Shown piece by piece: positions 15,887 through 27,380 of a DNA stretch of 64,000 bases. Under the pieces are notes generated by a model that saw only the letters and a list, made by a program, of their open reading frames with translations, searched no databases and had not been told where the DNA came from. A program made the position numbers and the translations under genes. Source of the stretch: Deinococcus betulae (GTDB taxonomy: Bacteria > Deinococcota > Deinococci > Deinococcales > Deinococcaceae). Where the stretch lies: NCBI RefSeq assembly GCF_020166395.1, contig NZ_JAIQXU010000012.1:1-64000 (forward strand). Reading direction: 5' to 3'. Positions within the stretch are counted from its first letter, which is position 1. The number at the start of each line of letters is the position of its first letter.

Positions 15887-16486
15887 GTGAAGACTCTGAT
15901 TGGACTGAGCGCTGTTCTGGGCAGCGTGGCACTCGCGGCCGCCGCTTACACGCAGGTGGACATCACCATCAAGACCGAGATGTCAGATGGCCAGCTGGGC
16001 GCGTCGGCCACCGCGTCGCCTGTGCTGGGGGTGCGCAATCCCACCGTCAAAAATGGGGTGGCCTACGTCGGCATGACGCGCCAGATGGGGGAATACAGCG
16101 CAGTGCTGGGCACCAAACTGCCGGTGAACCTCCACCTGAATCTGACGCAGGGGAGTCTGAAAGGGCAACTGACCGGGGTGCCGCTGCGGGGCCTGACCAT
16201 GACCACCCAGCAAACGGACGTCGCCCTGACCTTGCCCGCCGGCACCTACAGCGGCACCCTGAAGACCCAGCAGGGCGAGGTTCAACTTCGTGTTCCGGCC
16301 GGCACCGGCGTGCAGTTCACCCTGCAAAAATTCAGCATGGGCAGCCTCAGCATCAACAACAAGACCGTGGTGGACACGATGGAGGCCTCCGGCACCTACG
16401 CCACGCCCAACTTTGAGGCGGCCAAGAACAAGATTCGTCTGACGGTCACCAGCGATCAAACCGACCTCAGTGTCGTGAATCAGTAA
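15887..16486 (+). CDS. Exported hypothetical beta-rich protein
   Basis: This 199-residue protein has a short signal peptide (cleavage near AAA-Y, about residue 20). The rest is polar, Thr/Gly/Val-rich and lacks cysteines. Alternating segments such as QTDVALTLPAGTYSGTLKT and GEVQLRVPAGTGVQFTL suggest a repetitive beta-sheet of the DUF4097 or toast-rack kind, but no diagnostic motif is visible. Start is GTG 15887. It stands alone between the GGDEF-EAL gene and infA. Confidence 0.7.
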   Translation: MKTLIGLSAVLGSVALAAAAYTQVDITIKTEMSDGQLGASATASPVLGVRNPTVKNGVAYVGMTRQMGEYSAVLGTKLPVNLHLNLTQGSLKGQLTGVPLRGLTMTTQQTDVALTLPAGTYSGTLKTQQGEVQLRVPAGTGVQFTLQKFSMGSLSINNKTVVDTMEASGTYATPNFEAAKNKIRLTVTSDQTDLSVVNQ

Positions 16487-16628
16487 AGCCACTGACGCTC
16501 AAAGGCGCCGGGTGAACCTAAGAGGTAGGCGCAACAGCGAAGGTGCCCCAGGCTCTTGAAAGACAAGCCAGCGGTCGTCCGAACTTGGACAATGGGTGCC
16601 TGACCAGTCCCCTCGCTGCCATCAGGTC

Positions 16629-16658
16629 TTGCCGATTCCTTGAGCTGCGTGATACCTT
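16629..16658 (+). promoter_or_regulatory. Candidate promoter for the infA-rplQ unit
   Basis: TTGCCG (16629-16634) and TACCTT (16653-16658) are separated by 18 nt, ending 32 nt before the infA GTG. This is the best sigma-70-like pair upstream of the alpha-operon genes, but the match is moderate. Confidence 0.35.
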
Positions 16659-16690
16659 TACGTTTGGCTTGTATCAGGCCTGGAGGTTGC

Positions 16691-16948
<258 letters not shown>

Positions 16949-17063
16949 GCCCAGGGCCGAAGTACCCAACAGATTCCCTGCCCGCAGACGGCAGACCGGG
17001 GGTCGAGCGCTGCCAGCAGCTCCTCATGATGGAGGAGCGGCGCGGCGGCGCGAGGAGGACGCA

Positions 17064-17177
<114 letters not shown>

Positions 17178-17179
17178 TC

Positions 17180-17560
17180 ATGGCGCGTATTGCTGGCGTT
17201 GACCTGCCGCGCGAAAAGCGCATTGAAATTGGCCTGACCTACATCTACGGCATCGGCCTGACCCGCAGCAAGGAAATTCTCGCCCGGACCGGTATTAACC
17301 CCGACACCCGCGTGAAGGCCCTGACTGAAGCCGAGCAGAGCACCCTGCGCGAAGCCGTCGAGAAGACCTACAAGGTCGAAGGCGACCTGCGCAGCGAAGT
17401 CGGCCAGAACATCAAGCGCTTGATGGACATTGGCGCTTACCGTGGCCTGCGTCACCGCCGCGGCCTGCCCGTGCGCGGCCAGCGCACCAAGACGAACGCC
17501 CGCACCCGTAAGGGCCCGCGCAAGACCGTCGCCGGCAAGAAAAAGGCCACGAGGAAGTAA
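17180..17560 (+). CDS. rpsM: 30S ribosomal protein S13
   Basis: S13 (126 aa) contacts P-site tRNA and the 50S subunit. It opens [21 protein letters not shown] and contains [11 protein letters not shown], the [19 protein letters not shown] signature and the basic tail that reaches the P site. It follows rpmJ after 2 nt and precedes rpsK by 3 nt. Confidence 0.98.
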   Translation: MARIAGVDLPREKRIEIGLTYIYGIGLTRSKEILARTGINPDTRVKALTEAEQSTLREAVEKTYKVEGDLRSEVGQNIKRLMDIGAYRGLRHRRGLPVRGQRTKTNARTRKGPRKTVAGKKKATRK

Positions 17561-17563
17561 GCC

Positions 17564-17959
17564 ATGGCGAAGAGCACCAAAGGCAAGACCCCGCGCCGCG
17601 CCCGGCGCAACATCAGCGCTGGCCGCGCGTACGTGCACGCCAGCTACAACAACACCATCGTGACCATCACGGATCTGGACGGCAACTCTGTCGCCTGGTC
17701 CAGTGGCGGCACGATTGGGTACAAAGGCAGCAAGAAGGGTACGCCCTACGCTGCCCAGCTGGCCGCAGCCGACGCCGTGAAAAAGGCTCAGCAGACGTTC
17801 GGCATGAACATCGTGGACGTGATTGTGCGCGGCTCGGGTTCCGGCCGCGAGCAGGCCATCCGCGCCATTCAGGCCTCGGGCATTGAAGTGAAGTCCATCA
17901 TGGACGACACCCCCGTGCCCCACAACGGCTGCCGCCCCAAGAAGAAGTTCCGCGCCTAA
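17564..17959 (+). CDS. rpsK: 30S ribosomal protein S11
   Basis: S11 (131 aa) lines the platform near the E-site mRNA. Conserved stretches are [37 protein letters not shown] and the terminal [19 protein letters not shown] 143-nt gap separates it from rpsD, larger than other gaps in this block. Confidence 0.98.
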   Translation: MAKSTKGKTPRRARRNISAGRAYVHASYNNTIVTITDLDGNSVAWSSGGTIGYKGSKKGTPYAAQLAAADAVKKAQQTFGMNIVDVIVRGSGSGREQAIRAIQASGIEVKSIMDDTPVPHNGCRPKKKFRA

Positions 17960-18102
17960 AGCGCCAAGCCGCTGCCCACCTGCCCCGCTTCCGCTGCCCC
18001 CTTACGGGCATAAGCCTCACCACAGGCGAGGAAGCGGGCTCCAGAGGGCCGCAGACCCGGTGGCCCGCCAAATAAGGCTGACACCGTAAGGAGAGTTTGA
18101 AC

Positions 18103-18723
<621 letters not shown>

Positions 18724-18727
18724 ATCA

Positions 18728-19739
<1,012 letters not shown>

Positions 19740-19769
19740 GCCGCTGCTGGATCTTTAAGGAGATTTCCT

Positions 19770-20120
<351 letters not shown>

Positions 20121-20136
20121 AGCCTGTTAAGGCGTG

Positions 20137-20170
20137 TGGCCCTGCCCTCGTGGCGGGGCCATATTTTTTT
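20137..20170 (+). terminator. Terminator after rplQ
   Basis: TGGCCCTGCC (20137-20146) pairs with GGCGGGGCCA (20152-20161) with one wobble pair around CTCGT, followed by TATTTTTTT. It lies 16 nt after rplQ and closes the ribosomal cluster. Confidence 0.9.
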
Positions 20171-20493
20171 GATATGAGAGACTCTTTTGAATCCTCTGGC
20201 GTTGCTCTGGTGCGGCCTGGCAGAAGGGTGTCGTTTGAAGGGGAGAACTGCGCATCTCTCAAGTCTATGTGGGGTCGCGGTCTGTGACGGCCAGGCGCTC
20301 TGTTCGCCTCAGCGTGATGAAGGGTTGCCTCACTCGGCTTGAGGACCACTCTCAAAACTGACAGGCGCTCTGATGAGTCAGGATGACTTGCCCTCAGCTC
20401 GAAGTTGCGGAGAGACACCTGCGGCTCTGACCCGCTGTCAGCCCAGTGGCACGGCAGCCCAGGAAAAGTGGCGCGAGGGTGGGCTGAACTTCG
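20171..20493. other. Non-coding interval after rplQ
   Basis: About 320 nt with no convincing gene. It carries GGACCACTCTCAAAACTG (20343-20360), which recurs with two changes at 32067-32084. That may be a trace of a dispersed intergenic repeat. The next promoter box lies at its right end. Confidence 0.4.
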
Positions 20494-20499
20494 TATGAT
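20494..20499 (+). promoter_or_regulatory. Leaderless-type -10 box (TATGAT)
   Basis: TATGAT stands 6 nt before the ATG at 20506, and no Shine-Dalgarno sequence is present. This is the TANNNT-6/7-ATG spacing of Deinococcus leaderless genes. Confidence 0.7.
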
Positions 20500-20505
20500 G
20501 AGGCC

Positions 20506-21636
20506 ATGCACGTGCCCCGGCTGCCGCGTGGCCCCTTTGACCCGGCAGAGCTGTCTCTCAGAGAGCGCCGACTGTTTACCCGCCTGATTTTGCCGGGCGG
20601 CGCCTTGGCTTTGGCCGTGCCCCTCTGGCTGCATGCCCAGACCCCTTACCTGTGTATCTACGATCAGCAGCTGCTGCCAGTCATGATGGTCGCGCTGCTC
20701 CTACTGGGTCTGCTGAGCTGGACGCGGCTGCCCCTGTTTTGGATAGAAATTGCAATGGTGGCGGTGCTGAACAGCTTTATCGTCTCGCGTCTGGGCTATA
20801 TGCTGGCGGTGCCGACGCTGCATGACCGCGCCGCGCTGCTGTCCCCCACCTTGCCCTGGACCCTGGTGACGCTGCTGCTGAATGCCTGGGTGTTTCCGGG
20901 TTCATTGGCGGTGCGCCTGAACTTTGCCCTGCTGTGCAGCCTGGTGCTCTGCATGCTGGCTTGGTGGCCCGCCGAGGCCACTTCAGAGCAGCCGTATCTG
21001 ATTAGCGCCCTGGTGCAACTGGTGCTGGCGGTGCTGGCCGTGCTGGCGGCGCAGGTGGTGGTCAACCGTCACACCTCGCTGGTCAGCCGCCTGACCCGGC
21101 AGGCCCTGCAAGAAGCGCACACCGACGCCCTGACTGGCCTGCCCAACCGCCGCGCGCTGCTGCACGCCCTGGACGGGCTGACCCGTCCGATGACGATGGT
21201 GGGGCCGCGGCTGGCGGCGGCGCTGGTGGATGTGGACCATTTCAAGCGCGTCAACGACGAACACGGCCACCCACGAGGCGACGAGGTGCTGCGCGCCCTG
21301 GCTGTGCATCTGCGTGCCCAGCAGCCGGCCGGCGGCGTGGTGGGGCGCTACGGCGGCGAGGAGTTTCTGTGTCTGCTGATGGTGCCCGACGAAGCGGCGG
21401 CCCTGGAATTCTGCGAGCGCCTGCGCAGCCGCATGACCCGTGAGCCGCTGGCCGGACTGCCCATCACGGTCAGCGTGGGCCTGGCGGTGGTAGGTGCGCC
21501 GGTGCATGTGCCGACGCTGCTGGACGCGGCCGACGAGGCGCTGTATCAGGCCAAGCATGCTGGGCGTAACCGCGTGCATCTGGCCGGGTCTGTGCAGAGC
21601 CGCGCGGCCGATCTGCCTTTTTTGACCAGCAGCTAA
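20506..21636 (+). CDS. Membrane diguanylate cyclase (GGDEF)
   Basis: This 376-residue protein makes c-di-GMP from two GTP. An N-terminal region with about six transmembrane segments (residues 28-185) precedes a single GGDEF domain (about 205-360). The active-site loop is intact: GGEEF at 283-287, with the DVDHFKRVNDEHGHPRGDEVL motif upstream. I see no RxxD inhibitory site before the loop. The membrane part resembles a sensor rather than a known named domain. It is monocistronic, between two terminators. Confidence 0.92.
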   Translation: MHVPRLPRGPFDPAELSLRERRLFTRLILPGGALALAVPLWLHAQTPYLCIYDQQLLPVMMVALLLLGLLSWTRLPLFWIEIAMVAVLNSFIVSRLGYMLAVPTLHDRAALLSPTLPWTLVTLLLNAWVFPGSLAVRLNFALLCSLVLCMLAWWPAEATSEQPYLISALVQLVLAVLAVLAAQVVVNRHTSLVSRLTRQALQEAHTDALTGLPNRRALLHALDGLTRPMTMVGPRLAAALVDVDHFKRVNDEHGHPRGDEVLRALAVHLRAQQPAGGVVGRYGGEEFLCLLMVPDEAAALEFCERLRSRMTREPLAGLPITVSVGLAVVGAPVHVPTLLDAADEALYQAKHAGRNRVHLAGSVQSRAADLPFLTSS

Positions 21637-21821
21637 GGCAGATGCAGGTGGCAGGTCCACCACTGGGCGTCAAGCGAATGTGGAGGGTGGTGGCTCCGGA
21701 TATGGCGTGAGTCAACTGCTGCTCTGGCGTTTTCGTCACGATCCAGATGGCACTTCAGCTTCAGGAGAAGGCCAGTCTAGTAGTCCCTAGCTGAGAGGCC
21801 TACTCCAGTTGCCAGAAGTCC

Positions 21822-21857
21822 AAAAGGGGCGCAGAGCTTGCTATCTGCGCCCCTTTT
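21822..21857. terminator. Bidirectional terminator between convergent genes
   Basis: A 14-bp perfect stem pairs AAAAGGGGCGCAGA (21822-21835) with TCTGCGCCCCTTTT (21844-21857) around an 8-nt loop. The A-run and T-run let it work for both the cyclase gene on its left and the AI-2E-family gene on its right. Confidence 0.9.
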
Positions 21858-21872
21858 CTTCTCTTGGCCCTG

Positions 21873-23012
21873 CTATGGCCCTTCGGTATAGATGCGGCTG
21901 GGAAAGTAGTAGCGGTGCAGGGCCAGTTTGCCCAGGGCCACTGTGGGGACTGCCAGCAGCGCCCCGGCAAAGCCCAGCAGAGAGGCGCCGATCAGAATGG
22001 CCACCAGGACGGTGATGGGGTGTAGGTCGGTGGTCTTGCTAAGGATGTATGGGCTCAGGAAATTGCCCTCAATCTGGTTGGCGGCCACGAAGACCACAAT
22101 CACAAAGACAATTTTGAGTAGGGCGCCGGGCATGGTCAGGGCCAGCAAGATGGCTGGTGTGGCCCCAATGACCGGCCCCAGGTACGGCACGATGTTAAAC
22201 ACGCCCGCCAGAAAGCCAATGGCCGCTGCGCTGGGAATGCCCACCAGCGTCAGACCCAGCCACACGAACACGCCGATAAACAGGGCAATCAGCAGCTGCC
22301 CGCGCACGTAGCCGCCCACTGCCGTGCCGGTCAGTTCACTGAATTCCAGGACGCGCGGCTGCCAGGGGCGCGGGAAGATGCCCAGCAGCGCGGCGTTAAC
22401 GCGGCTGTAGTCCAGCATCAGGTAGATGCTCATCAGCAGAATCAGGAGCAGCTGGCCCACCACGCCGCCGATGGACAGCAGGCTGTTCAGGACCGTGCCT
22501 GTCGAGTTCAGCGCCCGCTGCAAGATAGGCACGATGTTCTGGCCGATATTCTGCACGTAGGCTTGGGAAGCGGTAATCAGCCGCTCACGGGCATCGTCCA
22601 GGCCCGGTACGCCCCGGTCGGTCAGCCAAGAGGTCAGGCGGTCCAGCGAGTCGCCCAGCGTCCCGATCTGTTCGGGCAGGCGCTGAATCAGCGTAATCAG
22701 CTGGGCCGAAATGGTCGCCAGCAGCACCCCGGCCAGACTGAGCAGAGCCACAAAGATAAGAATCACAAAAAAGACGCCCAGGCCCCGCTTGACCCGGCCT
22801 CTTTCCAGCCAGTTGAGCAGCGGATTGGCCAGGTAGGCGATTAAAAAGGCCACTGCGAAGTCCACCAGGATGCTGCGGACCTGACCTGCAAATCGGTAGA
22901 GCAGGTAGAGGGCCATCCCAAACACCACCAGCCGGACCCAGGGGTTGCGCCAGGCGTACTGAAAGGCGTTGAGAGGCGGCGAGGAGGTCAGGGGAGGGGG
23001 GCGCCGGGTCAC
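21873..23012 (-). CDS. AI-2E transporter family (PerM/YdiK-like) membrane protein
   Basis: This 379-residue protein has about eight transmembrane segments and the family's central soluble region (about residues 100-165). The signatures GVFNIVPYLGPVIGATPAILLAL and GNFLSPYILSKTTDLHPITVL are typical of the AI-2E exporter-like family (UPF0118). Members export small molecules or act as antiporters; the substrate here cannot be read from sequence. The start is GTG. An inverted repeat, ACAGTG-TGTT-CACTGT, sits over the start and -10 region. Confidence 0.88.
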   Translation of the reverse strand: MTRRPPPLTSSPPLNAFQYAWRNPWVRLVVFGMALYLLYRFAGQVRSILVDFAVAFLIAYLANPLLNWLERGRVKRGLGVFFVILIFVALLSLAGVLLATISAQLITLIQRLPEQIGTLGDSLDRLTSWLTDRGVPGLDDARERLITASQAYVQNIGQNIVPILQRALNSTGTVLNSLLSIGGVVGQLLLILLMSIYLMLDYSRVNAALLGIFPRPWQPRVLEFSELTGTAVGGYVRGQLLIALFIGVFVWLGLTLVGIPSAAAIGFLAGVFNIVPYLGPVIGATPAILLALTMPGALLKIVFVIVVFVAANQIEGNFLSPYILSKTTDLHPITVLVAILIGASLLGFAGALLAVPTVALGKLALHRYYFPSRIYTEGP

Positions 23013-23027
23013 AGTGTGTTCACTGTA
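23011..23027 (-). promoter_or_regulatory. Inverted repeat and -10 box at the start of the AI-2E-family gene
   Basis: On the coding strand TACAGT (23022-23027) is a candidate -10 box 9 nt before the GTG. ACAGTG (23011-23016) and CACTGT (23021-23026) form a perfect 6-bp inverted repeat with a 4-nt centre that covers both the box and the start. A repressor bound there would block initiation. No regulator is identified. Confidence 0.4.
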
Positions 23028-23320
23028 CGGCAGCTGAGGCCCTGAAGCCGGCTGAGTCTGAGGCCGCCAGCATTAGGGTGATCTTGATGAGTCACCTGCT
23101 TCATCGGCCGCGCTGATTTTCGTGCCTATGTCAGTCTTCCATTGCATTGGTAGGAGGACAGCGTCACCGGCTATTTCACGATAGGTGCTGTCTGGTCGCA
23201 CAGACTCTCTCCGTCCCCAACGCCCCTGAGGATTGGCTCTGCTGCCTCCTGCGGTCACCCCTTCGTTTACCCCAGAGCCGTTGAGTACAGCGGTCCCCTC
23301 CACGGCTCTGATGCCCACTC
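23028..23320. other. Non-coding interval downstream of the RodZ-like gene
   Basis: About 290 nt without a supported gene. It contains a 9-bp inverted repeat, CAGAGCCGT (23273-23281) and ACGGCTCTG (23302-23310), with a 20-nt loop. This may be a weak terminator for the leftward RodZ-like gene. An 81-codon leftward frame is open here but has neither a ribosome-binding site nor protein-like composition. Confidence 0.4.
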
Positions 23321-24277
23321 TCAGAACCTGCGGGTCACGACCTGTCCGGTCTGTCCCATCGGGGCTGCTTTGGCGCCTGCCACACTTACCTGCACCGCCG
23401 CCGCATTTCCGGTGCGAATGGTCACGCCAGAGGCAAAGCCCTTGACCGTGCCGGCCGCCGGAATGCCCTCAAACACTACGCGCCCCTGCGCGTCGGTCAC
23501 GCGGGTCCATGACGCGCCGGAAAAGGTCACGGTCACGGCGGCGGTGGGGGCCGGCTTGGACGACGCGCCAGCCTCTGCAGCAGGGGGAGCCGCCTGAGCG
23601 GTGGCCTGAGGTTTCGGGACGCTCAGATCAGTCAGCGTGCTGCGGCCGGCGTTGCCTGGGGCCAGGGTGGCCCGCAGGTTGCGGCTGCGGGTGAGCGTCA
23701 CCGCCTCTTTGAGGGGGGCGCGGCCGGTGTACTCGACCCGGAGCTGCGCCCGCTCGCGCGCCTGCACCGGGAAGGAGCGCACAGGGGTGGGTCCCAGGTC
23801 GCGGTTGTCCAGGTAGACACGCGCTCCGCTGGGCACACTGCTGACCGTGAGGCGCACCAGAACGGAGGTTTGAACGGCGGGTTGAGGGGGCGCCGTGACG
23901 GTCACCGTGGGGGCCGGCCGCAAGGCCAGATAGGCGGTCACCCCGCCGGCCAGCAGCGCCGCCCCGGCCAGCCCGATCAGCGCCCAGCGCCTCACGGGGG
24001 ACGGGCGGCGCTGGGCCAGCACGGGGGGCCGCTCCGGCCGGTTGATGGCCGGGGCCTGCCGGTCAAAGTCGGCCAGCAGTGGGGCAGCATCCAGAACCAG
24101 CTCGCGGGCGTAGCGTTGCAGGTAGGAGCGCACGAAGGGCCGCTCGGGCAGCAGGTGAAACTGGCCGTCTTCCAGAGCGCGCAGGTAATCGCCGCGAATC
24201 TTGGTGGCCAGCGCCAGCTCCTGCACGGTGCGGCCCTGGGCCTCTCTGGCCTGTTTCAGTGCGCTGCCAAACCCCAT
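23321..24277 (-). CDS. RodZ-like HTH membrane protein with PEGA domain
   Basis: The 318-residue protein has an N-terminal Xre-type helix-turn-helix (residues 4-60, including RTVQELALATKIRGDYLRAL). A cytoplasmic linker, one transmembrane segment (about 98-119), a PEGA-like segment (SVPSGARVYLDNRDLGPTPV), a Pro/Ala linker and a C-terminal beta domain (VTVTFSGASWTRVTDAQGRVVFEG) follow. The C-terminal part resembles the DUF4115 domain of RodZ, which links MreB to the envelope. The added PEGA is not in classical RodZ. It starts at a leaderless-type promoter. Confidence 0.82.
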   Translation of the reverse strand: MGFGSALKQAREAQGRTVQELALATKIRGDYLRALEDGQFHLLPERPFVRSYLQRYARELVLDAAPLLADFDRQAPAINRPERPPVLAQRRPSPVRRWALIGLAGAALLAGGVTAYLALRPAPTVTVTAPPQPAVQTSVLVRLTVSSVPSGARVYLDNRDLGPTPVRSFPVQARERAQLRVEYTGRAPLKEAVTLTRSRNLRATLAPGNAGRSTLTDLSVPKPQATAQAAPPAAEAGASSKPAPTAAVTVTFSGASWTRVTDAQGRVVFEGIPAAGTVKGFASGVTIRTGNAAAVQVSVAGAKAAPMGQTGQVVTRRF

Positions 24278-24283
24278 GCGCCT

Positions 24284-24289
24284 ACCCTA
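24284..24289 (-). promoter_or_regulatory. Leaderless-type -10 box (TAGGGT)
   Basis: On the minus strand TAGGGT stands 6 nt before the ATG at 24277 of the RodZ-like gene, with no Shine-Dalgarno sequence. Confidence 0.6.
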
Positions 24290-24346
24290 CACGCTGCGCG
24301 CAGGGCGTGTCTGTGCCCGATTCTGCGTCGGGCCGGTAAAGCACGA

Positions 24347-24371
24347 CCCCCCGCCCTGTGGAGGCGGGGGC
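24347..24371 (-). terminator. Possible terminator after the nucleoside permease genes
   Basis: CCCCCGCC (24348-24355) pairs with GGCGGGGG (24363-24370) over a 7-nt loop. Read leftwards, it is 20 nt after the permease stop, but the following T-tract is weak (GTGCTTTA). Confidence 0.4.
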
Positions 24372-24390
24372 TCAGGCGTAGGGGTGAATC

Positions 24391-25305
24391 TTAGCCGTCG
24401 TAGGGGCGGCCCAGCGCCTTGGGCGCGCGGCTGCGGCCTGTAAAGATGAGGGCCAGAATCGTAATCAGGTAGGGCAGGGCGCTGACCAGCGTAGGGGGGA
24501 GCAGGTCGGTGCCGCCCAGCGCGATAGACAGCGCCTGCAAGAAGCCGAACAGGAGGGTGGCGGCCAACACGCCAAGCGGTTTCCACTGCCCGAAAATCAG
24601 GGCGGCCAGGGCGATGAAGCCCGCCCCCGCGCTGATGTTGCGCACATACGAATCTAGGTTGCCGATGCTAAGGAAGGCGCCGGCCGTGCCTGCCAGCATC
24701 CCCGAAAGAATGACGGCGCTGTAGCGCATGCGGGCCACGTTGACGCCCATGCTGGCGGCGGCGCCTGGCTGCTCACCCGTGGCGCGCAGGCGCAGGCCGT
24801 AAGGCGTGCGGTAGACGACGTACCATGTCAGCGCGACTGCCAGGAAGGCGAAGTACACAGGGGGCGAGAAACGCAGCTCGCCAAAGCCCCAGAGCGGCAG
24901 GGCGCTGGCAACTTTGGGACTCTCGTTGGACACGCCGTACAGCGCGGTGAGCAGCACGGCGGGCACGCCCGTCGCCAGCAGGTTAATGGCCGTGCCGCTG
25001 ATGACCTGGTCGGCGCGGTAGCGGATGCTCAGGACGGCGTGAATCCAGGCAATCAGGCCGCCGGTCAGGAGGCCAGCCACCCAGCCCAGCCACGGCGCGG
25101 CGGCGCCCACACTGCCTTCTAACAACTGCGTGGTGACGGCCGCCGCCAGGGCGCCGAAGATAATCAGACCTTCCAGAGCGATGTTGACCACGCCGGCGCG
25201 CTCGCTGAACAGGCCGCCCAGGGCCGTCAGCAGCAGCGGGACCACGCTGCGGATAAAAGTGGCCAGAAAGGCCGTCGTCAGAAGCTGTGCGAACAGGCCG
25301 TCCAT
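24391..25305 (-). CDS. ABC transporter permease, nucleoside (BMP-linked) type
   Basis: This 304-residue integral membrane protein has about eight to nine segments. FSERAGVVNIALEGLIIFGAL and LRLRATGEQPGAAASMGVN are typical of the second permease of guanosine/purine nucleoside ABC importers (NupQ/YufQ type). The start ATG overlaps the stop of the larger permease by one base, so the two are translationally coupled. The ATPase and the BMP-family binding protein expected for such importers are not in the window. Confidence 0.9.
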   Translation of the reverse strand: MDGLFAQLLTTAFLATFIRSVVPLLLTALGGLFSERAGVVNIALEGLIIFGALAAAVTTQLLEGSVGAAAPWLGWVAGLLTGGLIAWIHAVLSIRYRADQVISGTAINLLATGVPAVLLTALYGVSNESPKVASALPLWGFGELRFSPPVYFAFLAVALTWYVVYRTPYGLRLRATGEQPGAAASMGVNVARMRYSAVILSGMLAGTAGAFLSIGNLDSYVRNISAGAGFIALAALIFGQWKPLGVLAATLLFGFLQALSIALGGTDLLPPTLVSALPYLITILALIFTGRSRAPKALGRPYDG

Positions 25306-27281
25306 TACTTGCCCCCTTCACGCGTGTTGTCTTCGCTGGCCTGCCCTACGTTGGGCAGCGGGGTGCCGCGCTCTAAGTGAGCGGCCGAGGGAGAAAGGGC
25401 GGCGGCAGCGGGTGCCGTGCCCGTCTCGGCGGCGGCCACCAGGGCCGGCGGGGGTGGGTCGGTCACCCGGCGACTCAGGAAGCCGCCCGCCGCAATAAAC
25501 AGCACGATCAGGGCCTTGAGGACAGTCACGATGTCGCTGTTGACCTTTTCCAGCTTGGTGGTGACATTCACGCCGCCGGTGTCGATGGTGCCGAACAGCA
25601 CGCTGGCCGCGACCACGCCGGCCGGGGTGCTCTGGCCCATCAGCGCCACGGCAATGCCGTCAAAGCCCACGTTGACGGGCATGTTGCCGCGCAGACGGTA
25701 CTGGTCCAGCGCCCCACCGTTGACGTAGTGGGTGCCCGCCAGACCGGCAAACATGCCGGCAATCGTCATGGCCAGGATGGTGTTGCGGGCCACGCTGATG
25801 CCGCCGTATTCGGCCGCTTTGGGCGACAGGCCCACCGCGCGCAGGGCGTAGCCCGCCGAGGTGCGCCACATCAGGGTGCCGAACAGGGCCACACACACCA
25901 GTGCGATCAGGAAGGCGCCGTTGAGCTGACTGCCCACGATGTTCACCGGAATGCCGATGCGCCAGGTCACGGCTCCCAGCAGCAGCGCGGCGCCGGCCGC
26001 AATCAGGCTGCGGTTCTTGTTGCGCCGCAAGGCCAGGCGCGCGCCCACAAAGGCGGCCAGCGCGACCAGCAGCCCAATGCTTAGGGCCACCGTGCCGTTC
26101 TGGCCCACATTCAGCACCTCCAGCAGAGGGCGCAGCTGGGCCTGCGACTGAATTAGTTCGCTTTCGGGATTGGAGCCCTCGGCCTTGAAGGGCAGCGAGT
26201 AGGTCTTGCCCAGGAACGGAAAGGAATCGTTGCCGATCATGAAGATGAAAATCGCTGAGGCGATGTAATTCAGCATGATGGTGTTGATGACTTCGCTGGA
26301 GCCGAAGCGCGCCTTGAGCAGGCCTGGAATGGCCCCCCACAGCGCCCCGCCGGCGGCGGCGGCCAGCACGCTCAGGGCCAGCAGGAAAAAGCCCAGCTCG
26401 GCCGGACCGTAGACGCCCACCAGCATGGCGGCGATGGCGCCCATCGTCAGCTGCCCCGGCGCGCCGATGTTAAAGAGGCCAGTGCGGAAGGCAAAGGCCA
26501 CCGAGAGGCCCGTGAAGATGAGCGGGGTGGCCAGCTTCAAGCTGTCCAGCAGGGGATTGAGGGAGGTCACGGGTGCAAACAGCGAGGAGTACACGAAGTA
26601 GATCAGGTCGCTCTTGGCCAGCCAGCCGCCCCACAGGCTCAGGGGCGCGCCGCTGATGTTGACCGCCGGCTGCACCCCCAGCACCACCAGGGCGCCCACC
26701 ACGATGGCCAGGCCAATGGCGGTCAGGGGCACCAGCAGGCTGCGCAGGCGGTTAAAGGCTTCCCACCACCAGCGCTGGGCGCTCAGGCCGGCGCCCGCCG
26801 CAATCAGGCCGGCCAGGGCCGGCAGAAACAGCCCCAGGTTCATGCCGCCGCTGGCGTAGAAGTTGCGCAGCTGCCGCTTGGCCCCGGCGCGCAGGGCGGT
26901 GTCGTTCAGGACGCGCGCGGTTTCGTTGTCCAGGGCGCCGCCCAGCGTGACCACCGCCGCCACGACAGTCACCACGCTGAGCAGCGCGGTGATCCAGAAC
27001 CAGCGGGCGCGGCGCCACGCGCCGAACAGGGTGGCGGCCAGCAGGATCAGTGTGGCCCAGGCCAGGGGAAGGACGGTGCCGGTGGGGGGCAAAGGGGCCT
27101 GCTGGTTTCCCGTCAGGTTCAGGACCGAGCCGCTCAGATGAAGCAGGATGGCGTCGGCGTTAAAGCCCCGGCCCAGCGTGGCCAGTGGGGTCAGCAGCAG
27201 CCCCAGAATGGCGGCCGTGCAGGCGACCAGGGCAATGCGGGCCGCCACGCCGGACGGGTGAGAAGGAGAATCGTGCGTCAC
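25305..27281 (-). CDS. ABC transporter permease, nucleoside type, with N-terminal extension
   Basis: This 658-residue permease partners the downstream one. The family core ([36 protein letters not shown], and [18 protein letters not shown]) lies at about residues 265-590. The first roughly 250 residues add several transmembrane segments and are longer than in typical NupP/YufP proteins. The C-terminal 50 residues are an Ala/Pro-rich tail. I start it at GTG 27281, because TACACT lies 6 nt upstream. The open frame extends further but has no family similarity there and runs antisense to ndk. Confidence 0.88.
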   Translation of the reverse strand: MTHDSPSHPSGVAARIALVACTAAILGLLLTPLATLGRGFNADAILLHLSGSVLNLTGNQQAPLPPTGTVLPLAWATLILLAATLFGAWRRARWFWITALLSVVTVVAAVVTLGGALDNETARVLNDTALRAGAKRQLRNFYASGGMNLGLFLPALAGLIAAGAGLSAQRWWWEAFNRLRSLLVPLTAIGLAIVVGALVVLGVQPAVNISGAPLSLWGGWLAKSDLIYFVYSSLFAPVTSLNPLLDSLKLATPLIFTGLSVAFAFRTGLFNIGAPGQLTMGAIAAMLVGVYGPAELGFFLLALSVLAAAAGGALWGAIPGLLKARFGSSEVINTIMLNYIASAIFIFMIGNDSFPFLGKTYSLPFKAEGSNPESELIQSQAQLRPLLEVLNVGQNGTVALSIGLLVALAAFVGARLALRRNKNRSLIAAGAALLLGAVTWRIGIPVNIVGSQLNGAFLIALVCVALFGTLMWRTSAGYALRAVGLSPKAAEYGGISVARNTILAMTIAGMFAGLAGTHYVNGGALDQYRLRGNMPVNVGFDGIAVALMGQSTPAGVVAASVLFGTIDTGGVNVTTKLEKVNSDIVTVLKALIVLFIAAGGFLSRRVTDPPPPALVAAAETGTAPAAAALSPSAAHLERGTPLPNVGQASEDNTREGGK

Positions 27282-27287
27282 TTTCTT

Positions 27288-27293
27288 AGTGTA
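27288..27293 (-). promoter_or_regulatory. Leaderless-type -10 box (TACACT) for the permease pair
   Basis: On the minus strand TACACT stands 6 nt before GTG 27281. It fixes both the promoter and the start of the large permease. ndk diverges from the other side. Confidence 0.65.
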
Positions 27294-27364
27294 CCGGGTG
27301 CCGGCACGCTTCCGGTCACGGCCAGCGGGGGCGTCTGGGGGAAAGAAGGGGCGCGGGCGTTTGC

Positions 27365-27370
27365 TATGCT
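27365..27370 (+). promoter_or_regulatory. Candidate -10 box (TATGCT) for ndk
   Basis: TATGCT lies 10 nt before the ndk ATG, which has no Shine-Dalgarno sequence. The spacing is slightly longer than in the other leaderless candidates, so a very short leader is possible. Confidence 0.45.
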
Positions 27371-27380
27371 GCGCGGTGCT

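Noticed and set aside
23073..23318. 81-codon leftward open frame downstream of the RodZ-like gene
   Set aside because: It has no ribosome-binding site or TANNNT box, its composition is atypical, and it lies where a terminator is expected.
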